From contig CAVVHP010000007.1 in assembly GCA_963748105.1 (NCBI GenBank), positions 62,001-126,000 on the forward strand: a DNA stretch of 64,000 nt, written 5' to 3'. Source of the stretch: JAKAGZ01 sp963748105. Lineage in GTDB: Bacteria; Bacteroidota; Ignavibacteria; Ignavibacteriales; Ignavibacteriaceae. How positions within the stretch are numbered: position 1 is the first letter of the stretch; every line of letters begins with the position of its first letter. Shown here piece after piece: positions 1 through 9,202 of this stretch. The notes under the pieces were generated by a model. The model did no database searches and was not told the origin of the DNA. It worked only from the letters and a program-made list of their open reading frames with translations. Both the position numbers and the translations under genes were made by a program.

Positions 1-111
1 TATAGAAATGCTAAAAAGACAGGCCAGTTATAATGGCTAAATTTCTTTCAAAAACCACGAAAAGTGTAAGTTATTACCTCTAAATACCTTTAATAAGTCT
101 TTTACCCTGCG

Positions 112-119
112 TATATTTG
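112..119 (+). promoter_or_regulatory. possible promoter -7/-10 element for lepA
   Basis: The octamer TATATTTG ends 25 bases before the lepA start codon. It fits the Bacteroidota-type TAnnTTTG -7 element and also a TATATT -10 box. No convincing upstream element is visible at the expected distance, so the call is tentative. The first 110 bases of the window otherwise show no gene I can support. Confidence 0.3.
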
Positions 120-144
120 CTAATTAAATTCCGGATAAAAATTA

Positions 145-1938
145 ATGCTCAAAATCAGAAATTTCTGCATAATTGCACATATTGATCATGGTAAATCGAC
201 CATAGCCGACTGCCTGCTTGAAAACACCGGCACAGTTACAGAGAGGGAAGCGAAGTCTCAGGTACTTGATGATCTCGATTTGGAACGAGAGCGTGGGATA
301 ACTATAAAATCTCATGCAATCAAAATGAAGTATAAAGCAAAGGACAACGAAAACTATATCCTCAATTTAATTGATACACCGGGACACGTTGATTTTTCCT
401 ACGAAGTTTCTCGATCACTCGCCGCATGTGAAGGCGCAGTGCTTGTTGTGGATGCGTCGCAGGGAGTTGAGGCTCAGACTATCAGCAATTTGTACATGGC
501 GATTGATTCCGGACTTGAAATCATTCCTGTAATAAATAAAATTGATCTTCCGAGTGCTGAAATTGATAAAGTTAAAAGTCAGATTATCGACCTGATAGGT
601 TGTGAAGAAGAAGAAATTTTGCTGGTTAGTGCGAAATCAAAAATTGGTATAAATGAATTACTTGAGGAGATTGTAAAAAAAATTCCGGCTCCGGCCGGAG
701 ACCCGGATGCACCACTACAAGCCCTGATATTCGATTCGGTTTTTGATCCATACCGTGGAGCAATTGCTTTTGTTCGTGTTGTTAACGGAACGGTTCGTAC
801 CGGCGATAAAATAAAATACTTTGTGATAGATAAAGAAATTGAAGCCGAAGAAGTGGGCATGCTTGGGCTCAGAAAAATAAAATCCAAAGAGATTCAAGCA
901 GGTGATGTAGGCTATCTTATTTCCGGTATAAAGGATGTTCACGATATTAAAGTCGGTGACACAATAACTCACGCAAAAAATGGATCGAAAAATCCATTAC
1001 CGGGTTATAAAGAAGTAAAACCGATGGTTTACAGCGGTTTGTACCCGACAAATGCGGAAGATTTTGAAGATCTGCGCGATTCACTGGAAAAATTCAGGCT
1101 AAATGATTCTGCTTTAGTTTATCAACCGGAAACATCCGCTGCGCTTGGATTCGGATTCAGATGTGGATTTTTGGGGCTTCTGCATATGGAAATTGTGCAG
1201 GAAAGATTATTTAGAGAATACAATCAGTCAATTATTACAACACTTCCAAACGTTGAATATTATGTATTCAACCAGAAAGGTGAAAAAATAATAGTTGATA
1301 ATCCTGCTTTAATGCCGCCATCTGGTGAAATTGATCACGTCGAGGAGCCATATGTAAAGGCACAGATTGTTTGTCCGAGCGAGTATGTTGGAAACATTAT
1401 GAAACTTGGAATGGATAAACGAGGTACCTATAAAAACACCAATTATATTGATCCAACACGGGCGGATATACAGTTTGATTTTCCTCTTGCGGAAATAATT
1501 TTTGACTTTTACGATAAACTGAAATCGACTACGCGTGGATTCGCTTCGTTTGATTATGAATATGTCGGATATCGTGAATCAAATTTGATTAAACTTGATA
1601 TACTACTGAATGGTGAGCCTGTTGATGCATTATCTATGATAGTTCATAAAGATAAGGCATATGACTGGGGTCGTAAAGTTTGTAATAAATTAAAAGATTT
1701 GATCCCCCGGCAGATGTTTGAAATATCAATTCAGGCAGCAGTAGGTACAAAAGTTATTTCTAAGTCGGTTGTAAAAGCGTTAAGAAAAAATGTGCTTGCA
1801 AAATGTTACGGTGGTGATATTTCGAGAAAGAGAAAACTCCTCGAGAAACAAAAAGAAGGGAAGAAAAGAATGAAGCAGGTTGGCAATGTTGAAATTCCCC
1901 AGGAAGCTTTTCTTGCAGTTCTGCAAATTGATGACTAA
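145..1938 (+). CDS. lepA: elongation factor 4 (LepA), ribosomal back-translocase GTPase
   Basis: The 597-residue product has the usual LepA length and architecture. The GTPase domain is N-terminal, with G1 AHIDHGKST at residues 11-19, the switch I RGIT motif, DTPGH (G3) and NKID (G4). EF-G-like domains follow, then the LepA-specific basic C-terminal domain (SRKRKLLEKQKEGKKRMKQ region). LepA binds the ribosome and acts on translocation and initiation under stress; it is cytoplasmic and partly membrane-associated. No strong Shine-Dalgarno precedes the ATG, but the start fits the family N-terminus exactly. lepB begins 41 bases downstream on the same strand, the classic lepA-lepB pairing. Nothing is odd in the sequence. 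Confidence 0.97.
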   Translation: MLKIRNFCIIAHIDHGKSTIADCLLENTGTVTEREAKSQVLDDLDLERERGITIKSHAIKMKYKAKDNENYILNLIDTPGHVDFSYEVSRSLAACEGAVLVVDASQGVEAQTISNLYMAIDSGLEIIPVINKIDLPSAEIDKVKSQIIDLIGCEEEEILLVSAKSKIGINELLEEIVKKIPAPAGDPDAPLQALIFDSVFDPYRGAIAFVRVVNGTVRTGDKIKYFVIDKEIEAEEVGMLGLRKIKSKEIQAGDVGYLISGIKDVHDIKVGDTITHAKNGSKNPLPGYKEVKPMVYSGLYPTNAEDFEDLRDSLEKFRLNDSALVYQPETSAALGFGFRCGFLGLLHMEIVQERLFREYNQSIITTLPNVEYYVFNQKGEKIIVDNPALMPPSGEIDHVEEPYVKAQIVCPSEYVGNIMKLGMDKRGTYKNTNYIDPTRADIQFDFPLAEIIFDFYDKLKSTTRGFASFDYEYVGYRESNLIKLDILLNGEPVDALSMIVHKDKAYDWGRKVCNKLKDLIPRQMFEISIQAAVGTKVISKSVVKALRKNVLAKCYGGDISRKRKLLEKQKEGKKRMKQVGNVEIPQEAFLAVLQIDD

Positions 1939-1979
1939 AAATCAATTCATACAATCTGATTTACGGGACAAAAAACAGG

Positions 1980-2840
1980 ATGTCATTTATACCTAAAAAA
2001 TTTTTAAAATCCGTTTTTATCGCCCTGATTGCTGCTCTGATTATAAAAACTTTTTTTGTGGATGCCTTTAATATTCCTTCTGCTTCGATGGAAAATACTT
2101 TGCTGCCCGGTGACTTTATTCTGATTAATAAAGCGGCATATTCAATATCTACTCCACACTATATTACAATTTTAAACCTCTGGCTCGATTCTTACCCAAT
2201 TGTTAAAATTAAACATCCTGACAGGAACGATGTTATAGTTTTCAAATTCCCCGGTTATCCTGATGAATTTACGCCCTCTGAAAAGAGCAGCTATATAAAA
2301 AGAATAATTGGTTTGCCGGGCGATACTGTTCAGATCAAAAACGAAAGCGTTTTTATAAACAATAATTTAGTTAAAGCACCGGAAAACGCTTTATTCCGTA
2401 TAAATAATTCTGCTGAGGATTTGAGAGAAGACCCCCGTATTTATCCTTTTCATAATGGATGGAGAAATGATAATTACGGCCCGCTTGTAATTCCGCAAAA
2501 AGGAGATACTATTAAACTATCTAATAACAATATCGCGGACTGGCAGGCACTGATAGACAGGGAACTCGGGCATAAAGCCGTGAGTGTAGAAGGAAGTGTG
2601 ATAAATATTGATAGTAAGGCAGTCCGTCATTACGTATTACAAAAAAATTATTATTTTGTGTTGGGCGATAATAGGGAAGACAGCATGGACAGCCGTTACT
2701 GGGGATTTGTGCCTGAAAATTATATTATCGGAAAAGCCTTTATTATTTACTGGTCCTGGGATAGTTATAAATCCATTGATAAATGGACTGAATTTTTAAG
2801 TCCCTTAAGGTTAAATAGAATTTTTAAAGCAATAAACTGA
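1980..2840 (+). CDS. lepB: signal peptidase I (LepB)
   Basis: Type I signal peptidase of 286 residues that removes signal peptides from exported proteins at the inner membrane. One N-terminal transmembrane segment covers about residues 9-27. The catalytic serine lies in the SASMENTLLPGD motif (Ser36) and the catalytic lysine in the KRIIGLPGD motif (Lys107). The conserved box GDNREDSMDSRYWG follows near the C-terminus. About 50 residues between the lysine box and box E form a variable insert, common in Bacteroidota-type enzymes. It lies immediately downstream of lepA and is probably cotranscribed with it. Confidence 0.95.
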   Translation: MSFIPKKFLKSVFIALIAALIIKTFFVDAFNIPSASMENTLLPGDFILINKAAYSISTPHYITILNLWLDSYPIVKIKHPDRNDVIVFKFPGYPDEFTPSEKSSYIKRIIGLPGDTVQIKNESVFINNNLVKAPENALFRINNSAEDLREDPRIYPFHNGWRNDNYGPLVIPQKGDTIKLSNNNIADWQALIDRELGHKAVSVEGSVINIDSKAVRHYVLQKNYYFVLGDNREDSMDSRYWGFVPENYIIGKAFIIYWSWDSYKSIDKWTEFLSPLRLNRIFKAIN

Positions 2841-2852
2841 TAGAGAGAAGTA

Positions 2853-3500
2853 ATGAAAGAAATAATATATCCCGAACAATTGGATTATTTAGAATCATTT
2901 AGAAAAGAAAATGATGCTTTAATTTTAGAAATGGAAGAATTTGCGAAGAAAAACAGTGTACCTATTCTTTCCTGTGATTCTGCAAAATTGATGGAAATAC
3001 TGATTCAAATGAAAAGGCCGAAGCGTGTGCTGGAACTTGGTACTGCAATAGCTTACACAACTATTAGAATTGCAAGAAATCTTAAAGAAAAAGCAATAAT
3101 CCACACCATTGAATTCAGTAAGGATAATGCAAAACTGGCTGAAGAAAATATAAAAAAGTCAGGAGTGGAAGATAAAATAAAGTTGTTTTTTGGCGATGCG
3201 AAAGAAGTTATGCCGACACTTGAAAAGAAATATGATTTTATCTACCTGGATGCTGACAAGGAAGATTATATAGACCTTTTTGACCTTGCAATGAAATTAT
3301 TAAAAAAGAAGGGAGTTATCTTCGTTGACAACCTGCTCTGGCATGGTTATGCAGCCGCAGCAGAAGTACCGGAGAAATATAAAACTTCAACAAAATTTAT
3401 AAGAGAGTTCAACAAAATATTTATAGATCATCCTGCATTAAAAACTACAATTATTCCGGTTGGTGATGGAATTGGTCTGGGGGTAAGAAAAAATGATTAA
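2853..3500 (+). CDS. SAM-dependent O-methyltransferase, TrmR/YrrM-like
   Basis: A 215-residue class I methyltransferase of the COMT-like family (COG4122). Motif I is VLELGTAIAYTT at residues 59-70, and an acidic residue after strand 2 (Glu87) is placed to bind SAM. The YLDADKEDY segment (131-139) and VDN (158-160) provide the metal-binding acidic residues of this family. Bacillus TrmR (YrrM), which methylates 5-hydroxyuridine in tRNA, belongs here, so tRNA wobble modification is plausible but not proven by sequence; catechol-like substrates are the alternative. It is preceded by a purine-rich GAGAGAAG Shine-Dalgarno. Its 3' end overlaps the next gene by 8 bases, suggesting translational coupling. 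Confidence 0.85.
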   Translation: MKEIIYPEQLDYLESFRKENDALILEMEEFAKKNSVPILSCDSAKLMEILIQMKRPKRVLELGTAIAYTTIRIARNLKEKAIIHTIEFSKDNAKLAEENIKKSGVEDKIKLFFGDAKEVMPTLEKKYDFIYLDADKEDYIDLFDLAMKLLKKKGVIFVDNLLWHGYAAAAEVPEKYKTSTKFIREFNKIFIDHPALKTTIIPVGDGIGLGVRKND

Positions 3501-3930
3501 ACAATTTTATAATAATCCAAGAGAATTAGTAAAACAGGTTGACGAATTTTCAGATTATAAATTATCTGTCAGGGATGATCTTCACCGATTATTTTCAGTC
3601 TCTCTGAATGAAAAAAATGAGAAACTATTTGAAGATACTATTTTCACCGCTAAATACGTTCAGGGACTGATGAGAGTTTTGCAGAAAGGCTCATCAAATC
3701 CGGATGTTGAAAGCCTGGAAAATGTTAAGACTGATCTGACTGAAAATATGAAAAAGACTGTAGAGCAATTAAGGGAATTGACATCGGACGGTCCCGAAAC
3801 CGATAAAACTTATTTTGAAGAAAATTTTCTACAAATGAGTCCGGATGCTTTTCAGAATTTGAATAAACTTCTGCAGGATCTGGAATGGACGAAAAAGTTT
3901 TTGAATGATTTAAAGAGAAACCGGCCTTAG
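3493..3930 (+). CDS. hypothetical helical protein
   Basis: A 145-residue protein I do not recognise. It is rich in Glu, Lys, Leu and Asp, has no cysteine, no signal peptide and no membrane segment, and looks almost entirely helical. It overlaps the 3' end of the methyltransferase gene by 8 bases, so the two are probably cotranscribed and coupled. Its stop codon overlaps the stop of the convergent YigZ-family gene. No function can be assigned from sequence; a small cytoplasmic helical-bundle partner of the upstream enzyme is only a guess. Confidence 0.75.
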   Translation: MIKQFYNNPRELVKQVDEFSDYKLSVRDDLHRLFSVSLNEKNEKLFEDTIFTAKYVQGLMRVLQKGSSNPDVESLENVKTDLTENMKKTVEQLRELTSDGPETDKTYFEENFLQMSPDAFQNLNKLLQDLEWTKKFLNDLKRNRP

Positions 3931-4550
3931 AAATATTTTATCTCATTGTCTGCTGTAATTATTATTGCGCCGCTGGATTTATCGGTAATGTAATCAGAAT
4001 AATCTTGCAAAGACTTTGGTTTAATTAAGCAGGTAAAATTTATATTTTCCAAATATTCTGTGTTTTGAACCACCATTTCAAAATCAGAAAAAGATTTGTG
4101 AAGCAGGCTTGTGTGTGAAAAATCCGTTGATATTTGAACCTGTTGATATGCTGTCTTAGTGATTTTTTTTGCCTCACTTAATACTGATTCTGCTGACGAA
4201 TAATATGCTTTACCAAGCGGTCCGACGCCTAATTTCGTTCCGCCGAAATACCTTATAACTATAACGAGAACATTTAATAATGCAAAATGATCAATTGCGT
4301 TTAAAATTCTTATACCGGCTGTGCCCGAAGGCTCTCCGTCATCTGAATATTTAAATTGGCCATCAAGCAATTTATACCCGTAACAATGGTGTGTAGCATC
4401 ATAGAATTTCTTTTTAACGTCTGTTAAAATATCCGAAACCTCCTGTTCAGAATTAACAGGAAAAGCCTGCCCGGTAAATTGGGAGCCTTTTTCTTTAAAT
4501 CCGGTTTCGTGAAATTTCTGAATTGTTACTATTTCTTCTAATTGCTTCAT
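3927..4550 (-). CDS. IMPACT/YigZ family protein
   Basis: A 207-residue member of the UPF0029/IMPACT (YigZ) family. The N-terminal domain contains the family core: KEKGSQF, a THHCYGYK segment, YSDDGEPSGTAG and VIRYFGGTKLGVGPLGKAY. The C-terminal half is the ferredoxin-like DUF1949 domain. Eukaryotic IMPACT affects the GCN2/GCN1 stress response; the role of bacterial YigZ proteins is not settled, with a translation-related function often suggested. Its stop overlaps the stop of the plus-strand gene ending at 3930, so the two are tail to tail, and it is divergent from uvrA. Confidence 0.9.
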   Translation of the reverse strand: MKQLEEIVTIQKFHETGFKEKGSQFTGQAFPVNSEQEVSDILTDVKKKFYDATHHCYGYKLLDGQFKYSDDGEPSGTAGIRILNAIDHFALLNVLVIVIRYFGGTKLGVGPLGKAYYSSAESVLSEAKKITKTAYQQVQISTDFSHTSLLHKSFSDFEMVVQNTEYLENINFTCLIKPKSLQDYSDYITDKSSGAIIITADNEIKYF

Positions 4551-4598
4551 TTTAGTCCATTTTAATCTAAAAAGTAAAAAGGGGCAATGCTAAATTAT

Positions 4599-4627
4599 TT
4601 GATTTTCAAACTCTCTATAGGTAATAT
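4599..4627 (+). promoter_or_regulatory. sigma70-like promoter for uvrA
   Basis: TTGATT (4599-4604) and TAATAT (4622-4627) are separated by exactly 17 bases and end 25 bases before the uvrA GTG start. This is a good housekeeping-type promoter. No LexA-type box was recognised beside it. Confidence 0.5.
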
Positions 4628-4652
4628 AAATATTTAAACATTTAAACTTGAT

Positions 4653-7478
4653 GTGAAATTGGAAAAAGAAACGATAATAATAAGGGGCGCCCGCGAGCAT
4701 AATTTAAAGAATATTGATATCGATATTCCCCGCGATTCTTTAACTGTTATTACCGGGTTGTCCGGTTCCGGGAAATCATCGCTGGCCTTTGATACTATTT
4801 ACGCTGAAGGACAGAGAAGGTACATAGAGTCTTTGTCTGCTTATGCACGCCAGTTTCTCGATATGCTTGAAAAACCGGACGTCGACCTAATTGAGGGGCT
4901 CAGTCCCGCAATTTCAATAGAGCAAAAATCCACTTCTGGTAACCCCAGATCCACCGTTGGTACAGTCACAGAGATTTACGATTACCTGCGGCTTCTTTAT
5001 GCAAGACTCGGAACACCGCACTGCTATAATTGCGGAAAACCTGTAAGTAAACAAACATCAGCACAAATAATAGATACGATTATTACTTCACTGAACGGGA
5101 AGAAGGTTAATATTCTTGCTCCTGTTGTCAGGGGGAGAAAAGGACACTACCGTGAATTGTTCGAGGAAATTCAGTCGGATGGATTTTTGAAAGTTCGTGT
5201 TGATGGGGAAGTGAAGGAAATTTCGAAAGGATTTCATGTTGACAGGTACAAAATTCATAATATTGAAATTATCATTGATAAAATTAATGTAAGAGAATCT
5301 ACAAGAAGCCGTTTGACAGAATCGGTAGATGTTGGTTTGAATTACGGTAATGGAATTGTAATTGTTAACGATGGTACAGAGGATCATATTTACAGCAGGC
5401 ACCTTGCCTGTCTTGATTGCGGTATTAGTTACAGGGAACTTGCACCAAATTCGTTTTCATTTAATTCTCCATACGGTTCCTGCCCTGATTGTGAAGGACT
5501 TGGAGAGAAAAAAGAATTAAATATAGATCTTATAATTCCTGATTGGAATAAAACAATTAACGAAGAGGGAATTGCTGCTCTTGGAAAACCCAGATCGATA
5601 TGGATATTTAACCAGCTGGAAGCAGTAGCAGAAAAATTTAACTTTGATTACGATACCAGGCTGAAAGATTTAACTGATGAACAAAAAGAAATACTTTTGC
5701 ACGGAACTAAGGAAAAAATTTCTTTTTCCTATTCCTACGGCGGAGGAAAACCGGTTACTTATTATCATAAATTTGCCGGTATAATAAACTATCTGAGAAA
5801 TTATTATAATACTACCACTTCAAATAATGTTAGAGAATGGGTTGAATCTTATATGACAACGGTTCTGTGCCCGGCATGCGGGGGCGGAAGACTTAAGCAG
5901 GAATCGCTATCAGTAAAATTTCAGAAAAAAAATATTAGTGAGATTACACGGCTTTCAATTTTCAGATCACATGAATTCTTCAAAAAAATAAAACTTACAG
6001 GGCGCGAAGCTATTATTGCAAAGCCGATTTTTAAGGAAATAATTTCTAGGCTTGAATTCATGCTAAATGTTGGGCTTGACTATTTAACGCTTAACCGATC
6101 AGCCAGAACTCTAAGCGGTGGTGAATCGCAAAGGATTCGATTAGCAACACAAATCGGTTCCCAGCTTGCCGGAGTTCTTTACGTGCTGGATGAACCGAGT
6201 ATAGGCCTTCATCAAAGTGATAATCTAAAATTAATAAATTCACTTAAAAATCTGCGTGATCTTGGAAATACAGTGATTGTCGTTGAGCACGATAGGGAAA
6301 CAATAGAAAGCTCTGACTACATGATTGATCTTGGGCCGGCAGCAGGTGAACACGGTGGAGAGATTTGTTTATTTGGTGAAACCAGCGGACTTGTAAATTC
6401 AAAAAATGGAATAAACTCGCTGACTCTTCAATACTTAAAAAATGCAAAGAAAATTGAGATTCCAAAGAAAAGAAGAAAGGGTAATGGAAAACATATTACC
6501 TTAACGGGTGCAGCCGGAAATAATTTAAAGGACATCACGTTAAAAATTCCACTCGGCACCCTGACTCTGATTACGGGGGTAAGTGGTTCTGGAAAATCTT
6601 CTCTTGTAAATGAAACTCTTGTAAAAATTCTGATGAACAAAATTTACAGATCCAAAGTTGTACCACTTCCCTATAAATCTGTGAAAGGCCTGGAAAATAT
6701 TGATAAGATAATAGAAATAGACCAGGCACCGATTGGAAGAACACCACGATCAAATCCGGCAACTTACACAGGTCTGTTTACTCATATCCGTGATCTTTTT
6801 TCACAATTGCCGGAATCAAAAATAAGAGGATACTCAACAGGAAGATTCAGTTTTAATGTATCCGGCGGAAGATGCGAAGAATGCGGCGGCGACGGATTAA
6901 GGAAAATTGAAATGAATTTTCTTCCGGATGTTTATATTGAGTGTGATGTTTGTCACGGCAAAAGATACAACAGGGAAACTCTTGAAGTTCTGTACAAAAC
7001 AAAATCTATTTCGGATGTACTGGAAATGCGAATTGATGAAGCCCTGGAATTTTTTGAAGATCTTCCCAGGATCAACAGAAAGATAAAAGCCATTCATGAT
7101 GTAGGACTTGGATATATCAGGTTGGGCCAGCAGGCAACAACTCTTTCGGGCGGAGAAGCTCAGCGCGTAAAACTAGCAACAGAGCTGAGCAAAATAAGTA
7201 CAGGAAAAACTTTGTACATTTTGGATGAACCAACTACCGGACTTCATTTTGAAGATGTTAGAATTCTTCTAAATGTCTTAAATAAACTGGTTGATAAAGG
7301 AAATACGGTAATAGTAGTTGAGCATAATCTGGATGTAATCAAGATGGCCGACTGGATTGTTGATCTCGGGCCGGGTGGCGGAGAGCATGGTGGGGATATA
7401 ATAGCAGAAGGTACACCGGAAAAAATCATTAAAGAATCAAAAAGTCTTACAGGACAATTTCTCAAATCAGAGCTATAA
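4653..7478 (+). CDS. uvrA: UvrABC excinuclease subunit A
   Basis: A 941-residue protein, matching the E. coli length. UvrA is the damage-recognition ATPase that loads UvrB in nucleotide excision repair. It has two ABC modules. The first Walker A is GLSGSGKSS (residues 35-43) and the second is GVSGSGKSS. There are two LSGGE signature motifs and two Asp-Glu Walker B motifs (LDEPSIGLH and LDEPTTGLH). Zinc-module cysteine pairs are present at CLDCG/CPDCEG and CEECGG/CDVCHG. The start is GTG; the overlapping ATG two bases upstream is followed at once by TGA and cannot be used. It is transcribed alone from its own predicted promoter. Confidence 0.98.
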   Translation: MKLEKETIIIRGAREHNLKNIDIDIPRDSLTVITGLSGSGKSSLAFDTIYAEGQRRYIESLSAYARQFLDMLEKPDVDLIEGLSPAISIEQKSTSGNPRSTVGTVTEIYDYLRLLYARLGTPHCYNCGKPVSKQTSAQIIDTIITSLNGKKVNILAPVVRGRKGHYRELFEEIQSDGFLKVRVDGEVKEISKGFHVDRYKIHNIEIIIDKINVRESTRSRLTESVDVGLNYGNGIVIVNDGTEDHIYSRHLACLDCGISYRELAPNSFSFNSPYGSCPDCEGLGEKKELNIDLIIPDWNKTINEEGIAALGKPRSIWIFNQLEAVAEKFNFDYDTRLKDLTDEQKEILLHGTKEKISFSYSYGGGKPVTYYHKFAGIINYLRNYYNTTTSNNVREWVESYMTTVLCPACGGGRLKQESLSVKFQKKNISEITRLSIFRSHEFFKKIKLTGREAIIAKPIFKEIISRLEFMLNVGLDYLTLNRSARTLSGGESQRIRLATQIGSQLAGVLYVLDEPSIGLHQSDNLKLINSLKNLRDLGNTVIVVEHDRETIESSDYMIDLGPAAGEHGGEICLFGETSGLVNSKNGINSLTLQYLKNAKKIEIPKKRRKGNGKHITLTGAAGNNLKDITLKIPLGTLTLITGVSGSGKSSLVNETLVKILMNKIYRSKVVPLPYKSVKGLENIDKIIEIDQAPIGRTPRSNPATYTGLFTHIRDLFSQLPESKIRGYSTGRFSFNVSGGRCEECGGDGLRKIEMNFLPDVYIECDVCHGKRYNRETLEVLYKTKSISDVLEMRIDEALEFFEDLPRINRKIKAIHDVGLGYIRLGQQATTLSGGEAQRVKLATELSKISTGKTLYILDEPTTGLHFEDVRILLNVLNKLVDKGNTVIVVEHNLDVIKMADWIVDLGPGGGEHGGDIIAEGTPEKIIKESKSLTGQFLKSEL

Positions 7479-7510
7479 CCTACCTAAATTTAATAACTAA
7501 CAAGATTAAT

Positions 7511-7611
7511 GTTTCCTTTGTTAAAATTTCTTCCAATTATTGGAAACTAAAACTTGACAAGTTAGTTTCCATCTGTTATATTGGAAACTAATATTAACAA
7601 AATAGTTTCCA
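7511..7611 (+). promoter_or_regulatory. TetR operator array of inverted GGAAAC half-sites
   Basis: The sequence directly upstream of the TetR gene has repeated, alternately oriented half-sites. TGGAAACTAA occurs at 7541-7550 and 7582-7591. The reverse complement TTAGTTTCCA is at 7562-7571, and TAGTTTCCA at 7603-7611. Looser GTTTCC and TTCCAAT copies lie at 7511-7516 and 7531-7537. Centres are about 19-22 bases apart, roughly two helical turns, so dimers could bind on one DNA face. The array overlaps both promoter elements, which implies autorepression by the adjacent TetR protein. Confidence 0.75.
7554..7582 (+). promoter_or_regulatory. sigma70-type promoter for the tetR-efflux operon
   Basis: A consensus -35 box TTGACA (7554-7559) and TATATT (7577-7582) are separated by exactly 17 bases. 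Transcription would start near 7590, about 30 bases before the TetR start codon. Operator half-sites surround and overlap both boxes. Confidence 0.7.
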
Positions 7612-7620
7612 GCTAAAATT

Positions 7621-8232
7621 ATGATTGAAGAAAAAGAAAAAATATTATTTGGAGCGCAAAAAATCTTCATGTCCGATGGATTTTATAAAACTCCAATGGA
7701 TGATATTGCAGCATATCTGAAAATCAGCAAAAAAACTATTTATAAGCATTTCAACTCTAAGGAAGAAATAGTCCGTGAATCCTTATTGCATTTTATAACA
7801 GAGAAGCATAAAAATATTAATGCAATTGTTAAATCTGATACAAACGCGGTTGAAAAATTATTTAATATGTTCAGTTTTGTTAGCAATATGCTGATAAGTA
7901 TAAGTGAACAATTTGTTAAAGACATAAGGGATTTTATGCCCGATCTCTGGAAAGAGATTGATAAAATCAGAGCAAAAATTCTTTTTGAAAATCTGAAAAT
8001 TATAATTGAACAGGGACAGAATGAGGATGTAATAATTGAAACTCAGAGCGAAATATTAATTAGTGCTTTTATAGCATCGATCCGGGGAGTAATAAATCCA
8101 GATGTTTTAATTAATAATAAAATGTCTCCGATGAAAGCAGCAGAATCAGTAATTGAAATACTATTAAATGGAATATTAACTCCCAAAGGGAGAAGAATTT
8201 TTATAAAACTAAAAAGCGGAGTAAATAAATGA
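7621..8232 (+). CDS. TetR/AcrR family transcriptional repressor
   Basis: A 203-residue regulator. The N-terminal helix-turn-helix lies at about residues 5-50, including the recognition segment ISKKTIYKHFNSKEE. The C-terminal part is an all-helical ligand-binding and dimerisation domain. It is the first gene of an efflux operon and overlaps the HlyD-family gene by ATGA, so it is translationally coupled to it. The upstream array of GGAAAC half-sites is its most likely operator. The family logic predicts release by a small hydrophobic or toxic molecule exported by the downstream transporter; the inducer cannot be deduced from sequence. Confidence 0.9.
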   Translation: MIEEKEKILFGAQKIFMSDGFYKTPMDDIAAYLKISKKTIYKHFNSKEEIVRESLLHFITEKHKNINAIVKSDTNAVEKLFNMFSFVSNMLISISEQFVKDIRDFMPDLWKEIDKIRAKILFENLKIIIEQGQNEDVIIETQSEILISAFIASIRGVINPDVLINNKMSPMKAAESVIEILLNGILTPKGRRIFIKLKSGVNK

Positions 8233-9194
8233 AAAAGGTGATGTTGATATTTCTGCCCGTTTTATTAGCAATAATAGCAGGATGCGGAAATGGAAACGAA
8301 AGTAACAAAATTGAGGCTTCTGGAAATATTGAGGCTACCAATGTTGTTGTAAGCGCAAAAGTTGGAGGACAAATTGAAAAACTGAATTTTATAGAGGGAG
8401 ATAAAGTTAAATCGGGCGATACTCTACTCGTAATTGACAGTGAAGCACTAAGAATTCAATTACAGCAGGCTGTGGCAGCACGGGAACTTGCAGAAGCACA
8501 ATTACAATTACTAAGAAACGGGGCTCGTAAGGAAGATATACAATCTGCTGAAGCAATGAAGGAACAAGCAAAAATAGGTCTTGACCAGGCAAAAAAAGAT
8601 AAAGAGAGAATGGATCAGTTATTTGCTGCTAAAACAATTTCTGAAAAACAGCATGAGGATGCCGTTAACAGGTATAATACAATGCAGCAGCAATATAAAT
8701 CTGCCAGGGAAAATTATGACAAGCTCCTTAAATTTGCCCGTCCTGAGGAAATTAAACAGGCAATGGCCAGAGTTGACCAGGCAATTGCGAATGAGAATCT
8801 TGTTAAGAAACATATTCGTGATAGCTATGTTGATTCTCCAATTGCCGGATTTGTTGTAAAAAAATATTTTGAAGCAGGGGAAACAGTTGCCCCGATGTCA
8901 TCCTTGTTAAAAATATCGGATTTATTAAAAGTGAAATTATTGATTTATGTTTCTGAAGAAGAACTTGGCAAAGTAAAACTGGGGCAAAAAGCGGATGTCA
9001 CAACAGACTCATATAACGGGAAAAAATATGAAGGCAAAGTAATTTATATCTCACCGGAAGCTGAGTTTACACCTAAAAACATTCAGACTAAAGACGAAAG
9101 AACAAAACTGGTATTTGCAGTTAAAATTGAAATACCAAACCCAAATTTTGAATTAAAACCCGGGATGCCTGCAGATGCAGTGGTACATCTATAA
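8229..9194 (+). CDS. HlyD/YbhG-type membrane-fusion lipoprotein of an efflux ABC system
   Basis: A 321-residue periplasmic adaptor. The N-terminus has a lipobox (IIAGC, with Cys19), so the mature protein is probably lipid-anchored. A biotinyl-lipoyl-like half-motif begins near residue 35 (VSAKVGGQIEKL). A long coiled-coil hairpin covers about residues 75-190, rich in Gln, Ala, Glu and Lys. The second lipoyl half (DSPIAGFVVKKYFEAGE) and a beta-barrel domain follow. It resembles YbhG/EmrA-type adaptors. The start overlaps the tetR stop by ATGA. It should link the inner-membrane ABC exporter encoded next to an outer-membrane channel not encoded here. Confidence 0.9.
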   Translation: MKKVMLIFLPVLLAIIAGCGNGNESNKIEASGNIEATNVVVSAKVGGQIEKLNFIEGDKVKSGDTLLVIDSEALRIQLQQAVAARELAEAQLQLLRNGARKEDIQSAEAMKEQAKIGLDQAKKDKERMDQLFAAKTISEKQHEDAVNRYNTMQQQYKSARENYDKLLKFARPEEIKQAMARVDQAIANENLVKKHIRDSYVDSPIAGFVVKKYFEAGETVAPMSSLLKISDLLKVKLLIYVSEEELGKVKLGQKADVTTDSYNGKKYEGKVIYISPEAEFTPKNIQTKDERTKLVFAVKIEIPNPNFELKPGMPADAVVHL

Positions 9195-9202
9195 AAAGAA
9201 CT

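Noticed and set aside
33..83. A 16-codon open frame upstream of lepA
   Set aside because: Too short, without a ribosome binding site, and nothing supports a leader peptide.
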